Positions 23,101-31,645 of a DNA stretch of 64,000 nucleotides are shown here, piece after piece. The notes under the pieces were generated by a model that was given only the letters and a program-made list of their open reading frames with translations, was not told where the DNA came from and searched no databases. Position numbers and translations under genes: made by a program. The stretch comes from Lepisosteus oculatus. Lineage: Eukaryota > Chordata > Actinopteri > Semionotiformes > Lepisosteidae. Each line of letters starts with the position of its first letter. Positions within the stretch are counted from its first letter, which is position 1. The stretch lies in assembly GCF_040954835.1 (NCBI RefSeq), contig NC_090723.1:4970001-5034000 (forward strand), written 5' to 3'.

Positions 23101-26100
23101 CTGTGCTGAAATTGATGTAGTTTCTGCAGGGCAGTAATCAATGCACACCAGCTGCCAGAGTACACAGTGCTCTCCTGTGAGAAACAACAGGGCAATTTTA
23201 AATGTCTTTACTGTTTTCTCAGTGTTGTCTCAAACGTGTTCTTGCATGTGAATGGGTTTGCCAGATTCCATAGCGTCTTTAGAGCCGATGGATTGCCATT
23301 GTAATATTTGAAGAGTTCATATACTCCTGTCAATATAATATTACATGCGTTATCGTGACAAGTAAGTAAAGATGTTTCATGTAAAAATGATTAAACAGTA
23401 GGGTGGCACAGTAGAGCAGTGGTTAGCATTGTCATGTGCAGTGCTGGGGCCCTGGGTTCAGTTCCTGGGGTGCTGTCTGTGTGGAGTTTGCATGTTCTCC
23501 CCATGTTGGCATGGTTTTCCTCTGGGTGCTCTGGTTTCCTCCCGCAGTCCAAAGACATGCTACTAGGTTAACTTGCTTCTGGGAAAACTGCCTCTGGTGT
23601 GAGTGTGTGCGTATCTGTGTCTCTTTGTCCCCTGTGACTGGATGAGCACTTTAAATTGGTTTATTTCATCCATTGGTTCGTTCCAGTGGTGGAAGAACTG
23701 ACTCCACCTGCTGGGAGACAGGTTGTCGCAGTGCTGTATGTCACACAGCTTTTGGAGGGGTGGGATACAGATTTAACCAGGCATCTATATGCCTGTGAGC
23801 TTCACTGTTTTCCCACAGTCGTCGGCCACCCCTGTGGTTTGGTACATCGGAAACCAAAAAATAAGTTACATGCTAAATGAGGTTTCAGAACTGTGTCTTG
23901 ACTCCAGAAAGGTCAGGTTAGCTGTTAGCTGGAGGCAGTTTCAGGGGGTTCTGTAAGGATCCGTTCCGCACTGAAGGTGTTTCTGTTCCTTGTTGTAGGA
24001 CATTTCTCCGGAGGCTCGGATCCCCACTACCAGGTGTTCCTGGAGCTAAGAGGGGTGAGGAATCTGTCTGAGGAGCAGCGCTACAAGGTGGGTGAGACAC
24101 AGCCATGTGGAGCCTGATGAGCCTTGTTATTGTACCCTGAGTAATAGTAAATGGTAGAAAATAATGAAAGAGGTATTATATAGTAATACAGTTTTCATTC
24201 TGAATGCTCTCCAATAAACTCAGAGTGCTCTACAATAACATGATCAATTCAAAAAAGGAGCAAAAATTTAAAAGTGAAAGAAATTAAAAGTACATCCTGT
24301 CTGTGGGATCGGCCTCCGTCCTGGCTCGGTCACATTCCATAACACGCCGCCCTTCAGAGGAAAACAGCACCATCGTCTTTTTTTCTTCCTTGATGCTTCC
24401 CTGTCCACAGAGTGTGAACAAGTAAAGTGGACGAACCTGACAGCCGGTTAATCGGAAGTGAAGCGATCTGGTGGTCAACGGTCTCCGTTTGAAAGCCCTG
24501 CCCCTGGGTGTAAAACATATCGACAGTGCAGCTGTAACATGGAGTAATAGAAAGTGTGGGGAAAAAGACACTGAAGAGCTCTAGAGCGCCATGGTGAGGC
24601 AGTGATCGGCATGGCTGCCTTGCAGAGCTGGATTCCTGGCGTCAACTCCTGGAGTGCTGTCTGTGTGGAGTTTGCATGTTCTCCCTGCGTTTGCATGGGT
24701 TTCGTCCCACAGTCCACAGTTTTTACTTCTCTCAGAAGCTCCGCTGTGACCCCAGCGGTATGGTCTTTTTTTCCTACCCTTCCACAGCCGCGTGGGAATG
24801 CGGCGCCTGCGTTGGCGGCTGCAGCCGAGCCGAAATCCGGTGATCAGTGAGAGAGCCGTGCCAGAGCTGGGGCGCCTTTTCTTTCCCAGCTCCCCCGAGC
24901 GCATCTACAATTCCATTTCCCCAAGCGTTGGAACAGCGTCCCTGCTCCTTAGGGCTTATTATTTCTTTTTCTTTTCCTTTCAGCTCACTGAACGCATATT
25001 TGTTTAGTTTCCTCTGCTCACTGAAACTCGCCTCCTGCACCAGTGTCTCTGGTTATCCCAGAAAGACATCGCCGCATTTTTACAGAGAGCGGGTACCGCG
25101 TGAATGCAAGGGGCTCTGAAAATCGTCCAGTCTGGGCATCCAGACGTGGGGCACGTCGGAGCCTGGCATGGTGGGAGAGAGCGAGCTCCCTGCTGCCATG
25201 GGATGGGCCAGAAAGGAGGAAACAGAAGACGGTTTCACTCTGGTTCACTTCCTGTCACAGGATGCCACACGAGCAGAGATCGAAAAAAGCAGACTCGGAG
25301 AACCTTGATTTCGAGATACCGAGAGACGCTTTATCAGGGGTCACAGAGATATTTCCCTTCTGGCAAACCCTGATCAGTGTCAACATCAAGCGAGCGGAGG
25401 TGTTTACGAAGAGCTATTGGTGTGCGTCTCTATTAACTGTGGTGTGGCTGTGGTTCATCAAGGGTTACTGATGGGTCAAGTCAGTTTTTATCCAACGATT
25501 TGCTTTCATGTTGAGGTGTGCTCTCCCTCCTTGTTTTGCAGCTCAAACCCCTCCCTGCTTTTATTTATCAAAGTTAAGTTTTTTTTTAATACAAGTCTGT
25601 TTTAACGGTAAGAAAATATTTATAAAAAAGGATCTTTTGAGAGCCATCCTTGTGACTGCTCTCCTAAGTGCAGACGGCAAGAGCCCCCAACTACTTCAGC
25701 AGGAGTCTTCCCGAAGGCGTGAAGCCTCCAGCCAGAAGACAACAGCGGTTGGCAGGCTCAGAAAGCCTTTTTTTAAGGCAAAGTTTCCCCAAAATGAAGT
25801 CAGTCCAGCTTTCCTGAGCCAAGCTGTCGCCTTCTGCTGTGCGTGAGCCGCTGAAGCATTCAGTTTGCGAAGACTGTGGCATGCTCTTAAAACGTTTCCA
25901 ATCTGGGCTTCCAAGCCTTTGTTTAGTTCAGCAGGCCGGATGCAGAAATAAACACTTCAAGGAAAAAGGGTGTTACAGTATGTGTGCCAAAGATTTTTAT
26001 GAGTGTGAGTCAAGACTTTTTCCCCTTTTTTGCTTTGTTTAGAGTTCTTAAGCTGTCCAGCGGTCTGTATGGTTGAGGCCTGACTTTCACATCTTGGTTC

Positions 26101-26499
26101 TCTCCACTGCTTATTTTAGGCTACAGAGAGGCAGGCAGACAGGAGAGAGGCTTTTAAAAACCACCACTTGTCTGAATTATTTCTGAGGATGCATTATGCA
26201 TGGGGGGGTGGGGAGAGAAAACCAGCATCTTGCGGCGTGCTCTCCCCGTAACAGCCCTGTCTCTGTCTCGTCCCCAGCTGGATCACTGTCTCCAGGAAGA
26301 CTCCGCCATCTATAAATCATTCAGGTTCAAAGGCAGCATCGGGCCAATGAGGGTGCAGCTGGTGAGGGGCGGGGCTTTCCAGGAGCTGCGGAGTCACATG
26401 CTAGCGTCCTCGCAGGCCTGCCCCAACACATTCAAAATGCACCGCGTCCTGCGCAGGAAGGAGTTCGTGCAGTTCATCCAGGGAAGGATCATCTCCTGA
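16902..26499 (+). CDS. ghdc: GH3 domain-containing protein, complete (9 exons, 602 aa)
   Basis: Exons are 16902-17193, 17961-18157, 18702-19016, 19851-20148, 20866-21055, 22050-22121, 22800-22933, 23999-24087 and 26278-26499. All are GT-AG and in frame, giving 602 residues against about 530 in human GHDC (LGP1) as I recall it. The N-terminus has one hydrophobic segment (residues 6-21, LGPALLVVVVSAMALL) followed by arginine-rich sequence, consistent with a signal anchor. The GH3 domain shows TSGTSG at residues 140-145, the position of the nucleotide-binding loop in plant GH3 acyl-acid amido synthetases (ANL superfamily). It also shows IGINLWPE, RLGDVVRVVGFHNQCPVVEF, LSVRGEKVSEELF and a C-terminal LDHCLQEDSAIYKSFRFKGS, all conserved in vertebrate GHDC. 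The catalytic activity of animal GHDC is not established, so amide-bond formation is inference. The coding sequence is strongly GC-rich, especially exons 1-4. Confidence 0.95.
17486..17740 (-). repeat. SINE (second family), copy in GHDC intron 1
   Basis: Closely similar along its length to 52742-53019: gataagatcact, ttaggaatttgt, agaagctgggggtcagagc, tacagcgcccctggagcagc and ggatttgaaccggcagcc. The minus-strand B-box-like GGTTCAAATCC marks a tRNA-derived head at the right end. An AT dinucleotide run follows at 17741-17762. Confidence 0.75.
17961..18157 (+). CDS. ghdc: GHDC exon 2: GH3 domain with TSGTSG loop
   Basis: The acceptor is ggtttcag. It encodes DGEEFRARHPLTGYEDYREL through LALTSGTSGSCRMLL and ends TEFFLQ at donor gtgggc. 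The TSGTSG loop is the best sequence evidence for GH3/ANL ancestry. Confidence 0.92.
18702..19016 (+). CDS. ghdc: GHDC exon 3
   Basis: 105 codons, phase 0 at both ends, acceptor cttgggcag and donor gtatag. It includes AKFFYNPTWRQSEAGIPIGP and ends ASTIYYAFCALQ. The acceptor has a weak pyrimidine tract, so a start a few codons away is possible, but phase and conservation fit this one. Confidence 0.88.
19851..20148 (+). CDS. ghdc: GHDC exon 4
   Basis: It runs from ERWRELAEDVELGRVRPEL to SPFYAATE plus one base. The acceptor is tctctgcag. The donor is gttcaa, which is GT but poor beyond the first two bases. Exon 5 continues exactly in phase (TEGLIGINLWPE), so the boundary is credible. GC is very high with many Arg/Pro codons. 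Confidence 0.9.
20866..21055 (+). CDS. ghdc: GHDC exon 5
   Basis: It encodes GLIGINLWPERERHQYLLCP through STLLLHQVQEGQQYELVVTN to GLY, with split codons at both ends. The acceptor is ggttcaag and the donor gtaggc. The LL.P..F.EF.P pattern matches mammalian GHDC. Confidence 0.92.
21180..21530. repeat. Possible old interspersed repeat in GHDC intron 5
   Basis: The part around ggaagagagttctgcagctttttgg and the following 200 bases resembles a repeat I have seen in fish introns, but no second copy in the window confirms it. Confidence 0.25.
22050..22121 (+). CDS. ghdc: GHDC exon 6
   Basis: This 72-base exon encodes YRLGDVVRVVGFHNQCPVVE and FQY, the most conserved strip of the protein. The acceptor is tctcccag and the donor gtgcgt. 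Split arginine codons at both ends join in frame. Confidence 0.93.
22466..22500 (+). repeat. SINE 3'-tail-like fragment
   Basis: gatccaaaggagctatataaac resembles the tail aatgaaaagcgctatataaat at 34395-34413. Such ctatataaa tails end many fish SINEs. The head is not recognisable. Confidence 0.3.
22800..22933 (+). CDS. ghdc: GHDC exon 7
   Basis: It encodes RGQMLSVRGEKVSEELFYGA to CCAESGIL plus one base. The acceptor is ctgcgcag and the donor gtaagc. The LSVRGE segment occupies the position of the hinge region in ANL-type enzymes (inference). Confidence 0.92.
23400..23655 (+). repeat. tRNA-derived SINE, plus orientation, in GHDC intron 7
   Basis: The head gggtggcacagtagagcagtgg and the B box gggttcagttcc are followed by tgtgtggagtttgcatgttc, tttcctcccgcagtccaaag and cccctgtgactgga. 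The tail is truncated. It is the clearest plus-strand copy of the family. Confidence 0.8.
23999..24087 (+). CDS. ghdc: GHDC exon 8
   Basis: It encodes HFSGGSDPHYQVFLELRGVR then NLSEEQRYK. The acceptor is cttgttgtag and the donor gtgggt. It matches the HYEVFVALRGLRNLSEE region of the human protein. The intron after it (24088-26277, 2.2 kb) holds a SINE head and a possible second repeat. Confidence 0.92.
24585..24725 (+). repeat. tRNA-derived SINE, head half only, in GHDC intron 8
   Basis: The tRNA-like head (atggtgaggcagtgatcggc...) and the block tgtgtggagtttgcatgttc through cacagtccac are present; the body beyond is absent. Confidence 0.65.
26278..26499 (+). CDS. ghdc: GHDC terminal exon
   Basis: 73 codons plus the TGA at 26497-26499. 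It runs LDHCLQEDSAIYKSFRFKGS, then GPMRVQLVRGGAFQELR, to QFIQGRIIS. The acceptor is gtccccag. Confidence 0.94.
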   Translation: MDHCLQEDSAIYKSFRFKGSIGPMRVQLVRGGAFQELRSHMLASSQACPNTFKMHRVLRRKEFVQFIQGRIIS

Positions 26500-26740
26500 T
26501 TGGACAGGCGGTGGGACAAACTCCCCTGCTTGGCCCGAGCTCCTCTTGTCAGCGAGCTCGACTTGGCGTTTGTTGTCCCTGCAGCACGGAGAGACGCAAG
26601 CCTTTCCTTTTTCATAATGATCAGACTTTGTGCCACTGAAGGTGTCATCTAATGCCTTTTTTTATTGATCAGTCACCTTTTATCCTGGATTTGTAAGGTG
26701 ATGCAGTCACTCATTAAAAAAACAACCCAGAGGATTCGGT
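26500..26740 (+). other. ghdc: Probable GHDC 3'UTR with ATTAAA signal
   Basis: A non-coding stretch after the stop with ATTAAA at 26713-26718, the common variant of the polyadenylation signal, 214 bases downstream. No AATAAA lies closer; the next is at 28329-28334. The end point is therefore a guess. Confidence 0.4.
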
Positions 26741-26743
26741 TAA

Positions 26744-26965
26744 ATTCCGGTTATTTTTATATAGCGCCTTTCACAACAAGGTTGCCCACAGGCACTGAAC
26801 AAGGCTGTGTGACAATACTTGACGTTGCAATACAGAAAGAGAAAAAGCCAGAAGACAACGGAGGAGAGGAGCCAAAAACTCCTCTGTAAGGAGAAAGAAA
26901 ACCTCTGGGGGTCCAAGGTCAACTGGCTGCCCAACCCCTCTGGGCATGCTGACATTATACACTTC
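26744..26965 (+). repeat. Likely interspersed repeat downstream of GHDC
   Basis: tttttatatagcgcctttcac followed by a purine-rich stretch and ggtccaaggtcaactggctg resembles a common fish non-coding repeat. A loosely similar start occurs at 24170-24300 and 6572-6615. The family is not identified. Confidence 0.4.
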
Positions 26966-26969
26966 TAAA

Positions 26970-29900
26970 AACAAGTACTACGTGTGGAGTATTAAGCCTT
27001 CCATCATGTGCTTCTGTGTGCCAGTACTCCATGCAGATCTCTGTAGACCAGTAAATCAAGCCCCTTTACCACAGTGGCCTGTCTGCTGTCGTCTTCCCAT
27101 GAGATAGCCAGTATAAGATTGGTATTGACAATTGCTTAATTGGTTATGTTTTTGCTTTAAATTCTTTAAGTCCTCCATTTCTTCAATGTTAGAATTCCTT
27201 CCTTCATTCCAGAGCCCAGAGCCTGGAGCCTGTGTCTGCAGTTGTCTTGACCCGTACAGTCGGTTGTCACGCAGGCTGAAGGGGAACTGATAGCCGTGCC
27301 ACAGAGATGGGTAGTGTGGCCAGCAGTGTTTTCAGGAAGGGGAGAGAACAAGTTTGAGAGTCGTCTTCTAGCATAACGGTTGTCAACACCACAGTGATCT
27401 GAAGATTCTGGTCCAGTTGGGCTTCTCCCACACGTCTGGACAGTGTGGGGCCCTGGTCACCCAGCGCTCTGTCTTCTACAGCTGTCCTCTGGAACCCGTT
27501 AAATAACCAAAGATGAAAAAGGCCTGGATCAACCACAATCCAGCGTTAAATGCCGTGGTGGTTTAAAAGTTTTCTTGATGGATCAGTGTTTCGTTTGTTG
27601 AACAAGTTTTAACCGGCTGCTCTTTGTGCAATGTTAATGAACAGTCTGGTCTCTCTCTTGGAAAAGAATTTGAGCTCCTGGGTTTACTGGACCTGTTTCA
27701 GTGTGCAGTGCCTGGGATTTACAGTGCTGATTAACCAGTGCAAGTCAGATAATAACCCCAGTCACGTCCTGTTTGGGTATTTTTGGAAGCGTACCGCAGT
27801 GTACGCTGACTCATAACGTAACTTGTTCTGTTGACGAGAAGCACTTTGCTGCTGAAGTCACCAACAGAAAGCACTGGGTGTTTTCTACAAGGGCACCTCT
27901 GAACTCGGGTGACCTGGGTGTCAAGTGTAAGTGTTTTTACACAGGCAGCTTCCTTCCTGCCAAGTTTGCAGATTCCGTTGTGTTTTGAAGGTGTTGTTGG
28001 AGATTTACTGCCTTTATCTCCTTCAGTCCTGCTGCAGAGCACAGAGAACGCAGCCGGGTCATGAGCCTGTGTTGGAACCACAATCACGAGGGGAACTAGC
28101 AAAACCAGTGACTCTTCATCATTTCCACTTCTAATCATTACTCATCCTCTTAATTACCAGCTCCTCACCTGTACCCTCTGCCGGTGTGGAGTGGTGAGCA
28201 TCATTAGTTGCTCATGGTGACATTAGTTTAAAATGAGTTGTTCACACCCGAGGACTAAACTGTAATATCAAGTATACTGTATTTCTGTGCATTTCTGCTG
28301 CTTATGTTTTCTAACTCTACAAATTCAAAATAAATGTCCCCAGGTACATGCAGTACCTGACTAAGATTCGGCAGGTGACTTTGTAAGCACAATCTGCAAA
28401 TGTATTTACTATGCATGCCCATCTCAAAATTCTTTTTAACTTTTCTCCAGAAAATAACAAAATAGCTGGACATTGTTTAAATAATTGCTTTCATTAAAAC
28501 CCCGAATACTTCAGCCATTCATTTGTAAACGAGGAGAATTTGAAAAGGAACGCCTGCAGCGTTAGGGAAAAAAAACCCCATTAGAACTGAATGCAAAGTA
28601 TGGAATGAATGTCCGCTGGGGGACGGCTGGGGGATCGCCCCTGCTGCAGTCGGTCCTGTTCTTAGCTAACCTTTCATGATGAGATCTGTTTGGCGACAGC
28701 ACAGAGATTGGCTGTCTGCAAGACCGCTCCTGCCAAAATCACCCGGTTACAAGTTCTGGTGTTCAAGAGAGACGATCGCACATGGGGACAAAGCGTGAAA
28801 GCGCAAGAATTGGCAAGTCCTACGGATTTTTATGTCGGCTTTTTGCGCTTTGAAATGCAGGGAAAATGTTGTTTAACATAAATGCTAAACAGAATATTGC
28901 AAGTGCCTCGGGGAGAGTCTTCAACAGCACATACCGAGAGCATTACATAACTTTAACTGCCGTGCGCCAGCGAGCAAGGTGCCTTATCAACCCCGTCTGA
29001 GCGCTCTTCATGTGCCCCACGTTTTCACATTCAACGTTTCTGGAGTTCAGAGCCTCTGATGTGAGAGACAGGCGGCGAGCTGTGAAAACATTCCCGTCGT
29101 CTTCGCGAAGAGACGCCGGACTGCGACAGCGGGTTTTTTCTCCCCGCTCACTTGACTACCCCGCTTCAAATGTTAAACGAGAGAAGATGAACGTCGTGGC
29201 GTTGCCTTCTGTATAAAAACATAACGGCCTCAAAATATTTCATTTCGGCCTGTGCAGCGCTTTTCGTCCTCAAGGACGCCAAAACGCTTCTCCTATAGAA
29301 GGGGATCCAATTTATCACTTCACACACCTGGGTAGCGCCCAGCAGCAATTACACCCTAACAACACCACTCAGGCAGTGGAGACAAGTTCCAAAATGAACA
29401 GCAGGGCTCCTCTAATTTTCTCTTTTTTCCCCACCAGCGTCAAATGCTGATTGTGTTTATATCGCATACCTACAGAAACCTTTAAAGCACCTGGGCGAAA
29501 CGAGGTAGTCACCGCTAGAGGGCACTGTTGATAGCTTTCTAGGAACACCCTGATTTTTGACTGACATCAAAGTATTAATTTCCCGACTATAAGATTGTTT
29601 CTGATGTTTATCCCTTTTTTTTAACTGTCTGTTGTCCACAGTTTAAAAATGTAAAAATAAGCATGGTAAATTAGAAAAGCTTCGAGTTTGAGCGTTGACG
29701 GCATTCACTATGTAAATTCCCCTCGGGACAATACCGAGCTCAGAACATGTAAATAATTAATAAACAGTCGAGAAAGAACTACCAGTACTTCTTTTTTTTC
29801 TGCTTAACAACAGTGTGGGCGATGTTATGTAAAAATCTGTTGCCCACGTTGTGATCATGTATTACAAAGAGGATACTATCTATTTTTCAAACAATATGCA

Positions 29901-30600
29901 TAGATTAGGTCACAACCCTCGCTCTGACAAGCGGGCCAAGAGTGCCTGTGTGCTTAGATTAGCTTGGTAAAATCATATTATTCGACGTCTTTAAACAGCA
30001 ATTTACTCCATAAACCATGTTTTTCAGTTTTATTTAGAATTAATGGAGTACAGTTCTTTCCTGGTTTAGATTAACTGAAGAGTTCATTTCTGAGCCTATG
30101 CAGATATGCAAATACAGTCATTTACCTATATTTATGTATTCCTTTTAATATTTCCTGTGTGCATTAAAGAGTAAGGCAGCTGGATTTTTAAATACCGTAG
30201 TCCATATAAAAATACCAACAATAAGTTTGGGGGAAACCTTAAGGGTGAAGTGTAAATATTGTTTTTATTTAGAAGAAGGAAAATATGCCTTCTCAAAAAA
30301 CAGCTGTTCGAGAATGTAAGTATTTTATAGTCTTATAATTTATAGTCTTTTATAGTATTTTAACTCTTGCTGAAATCATTGTACATCTTAAGAAGCCTCA
30401 CAAACAAAATAAAATAGGAATAATTGTGCTGGAATCACAGTGAATTTAGCACGGAGACCCAACATCAACCCAAAAAGACCACAAATGATTTTGTTGCATG
30501 ACCCTTGTATAGAATTTATCTCAGCTCATTCCGGGGCCACTTTACCAGAAATTGCGGACTTTCAATCTATCTGTTGGCTAAATGTTATCTTGCATTAAAA
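26970..30600. other. Intergenic region between GHDC and the third gene
   Basis: No protein-coding frame that I recognise. The one feature is a CpG-richer patch at about 28900-29330. The rest is ordinary AT-rich sequence. Confidence 0.55.
28900..29330. promoter_or_regulatory. Small CpG-rich patch upstream of third gene
   Basis: CpG dinucleotides cluster here in otherwise CpG-poor DNA. The patch includes the 12-base perfect palindrome TCTTCGCGAAGA at 29100-29111. It could be an alternative promoter or an unmethylated enhancer 2 kb upstream of the third gene. No coding frame is credible. Confidence 0.3.
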
Positions 30601-30617
30601 AAAAAAAACCCACAAAG

Positions 30618-30626
30618 TATAAAAAG
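30618..30626 (+). promoter_or_regulatory. TATA box of third gene
   Basis: TATAAAAAG is a near-consensus TATA box, placed just before the abrupt rise in CpG content. Transcription would start at about 30650, giving a leader of about 680 bases. A TATA box combined with a CpG island suggests a regulated developmental-type promoter (inference). Confidence 0.4.
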
Positions 30627-30649
30627 GGTTGGCAGTTATTGCCCTACTC

Positions 30650-31327
30650 ATCAGGCTCGTTCACTTAATGCTCCTCGCGTACAGGGGGGGTTTAAACGTG
30701 CGCTTGTCTCCATTCCCCAATGCACAGGATGCAACTCGAGCCAGAAAGGTTGCCGTGCGCGGACCAGGAGGGGGAGAGAGAGACACACAGGAGCGCTTTG
30801 TAAATACCCGCATCTCGGGGAAGCACGTGGAGACGGGGAACTGCTGCTGCGCTCGCTCGCTCGCTCGCCGGCGCTCACACGCGCACTGCAAGGCACCGGC
30901 TGCGGCTCGCATCAGCCCAAGCGAAGCGCGCTCAGGGAGAGATCCGATCGTCACGCCGCCGTGTCGCTTTGCAGCCAGCGAGGAAATCGCCGCCGGTGTT
31001 CCCTTCAGACCGGGGCTTGCCGCCCCTGAAAGATCCCAGGGACCGACCGTCTGCTCCTTTCCTCAGCAGAAGAGGACAGCAGGAGTTGGTTGGAAGTACT
31101 CGCCGGGTCCGAGCGGAGCATCCTGCGCACGTACAGCCGCACGCTGCGTCCTTGGCTTAGAGTCGATCTTATTTTTGAGCGCAGTTGTTTGTTTGTTTTT
31201 TTTTTTTGGATGGTTTCTTTTTGTTTCTTTCACCAGAAGCCTCAAATAAAACACCGGTGGGAGAGCCGTGGTACACCGCGCTGTGGTAGCGGCTGCACGA
31301 TGTTCCGTGCTGGTTTGTGATGTTGGG
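30650..31327 (+). other. CpG-island leader (5'UTR) of third gene
   Basis: Very CpG-dense, with a (TCGC)n run near 30850-30866. It is open in two frames for over 170 codons, but neither begins with ATG and the composition explains the openness. It ends in two tiny upstream ORFs abutting the start codon. Confidence 0.5.
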
Positions 31328-31331
31328 ATGA
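31300..31331 (+). promoter_or_regulatory. Two upstream ORFs chained to the main start
   Basis: uORF1 (31300-31320) reads M-F-R-A-G-L-stop. Its TGA shares the A with the ATG of uORF2 (31320-31331, M-L-G-stop). The TGA of uORF2 in turn shares the A with the second ATG of the main frame (31331). This TGATG-TGATG layout could reduce or meter translation by reinitiation (inference). Confidence 0.5.
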
Positions 31332-31645
31332 TGGCGGAGGGACAGGCTGCAGAAACTGGATCGGGACCTTCGCTTAATCCCGCGACGGTGCCGGGGGCTG
31401 CCGCGCCAGAACTAACCGGGCTGAGCAGCGACACCGCGCTGCCTTCGTCCAGCGGCCGGGCGTTCCTGGACGTGGCGGCGGCGGCGGCGGCCGTGGTCAG
31501 TGCCCAGCCGGTGGTCGGAGCCGAGGTCTTATTCGCTAATGGGAGGTACAGAGAGCACGGGAGTCCCAGGACTGGGCTCGGCAGCCGGGATCACTCCGCC
31601 GAGCGGATCCAGGTTGGAGCGCACCCGCCTTGCAGCATCATGAAG
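31328..31645 (+). CDS. First coding exon of an unidentified gene (106 codons)
   Basis: Tandem ATGs occur at 31328 and 31331. The second has A at -3 and G at +4, the better context. The frame runs MMAEGQAAETGSG, then a Ser/Pro/Ala-rich low-complexity stretch, a run of seven alanines coded mostly by GCG (residues about 49-55), then VGAEVLFANGRYREHG, and ends HPPCSIMK. The donor is AAG|GTTAGT at 31646, phase 0. I do not recognise the protein. Composition and codon use fit a real vertebrate first exon under a CpG-island promoter. No second exon is found in the remaining 32 kb, so intron 1 would be very long. By position, zinc finger protein ZNF385C, which lies on the same strand farther along in human 17q21, is a candidate but only a guess. 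Confidence 0.6.

Noticed and set aside
23400..23480. Possible tRNA gene
   Set aside because: The A- and B-box-like pattern belongs to the tRNA-derived head of a SINE. No cloverleaf with a proper acceptor stem can be drawn.
25043..25471. 142-codon frame in GHDC intron 8
   Set aside because: It starts with GTG, lies between verified exons 8 and 9, and has no recognisable domain.
30629..31249. 206-codon plus-strand open frame in the leader of the third gene
   Set aside because: It begins with TTG, has no ATG in a useful place, and has the low-complexity Arg/Ala/Pro composition expected of a CpG island. The same applies to the 174-codon frame at 30505-31029.
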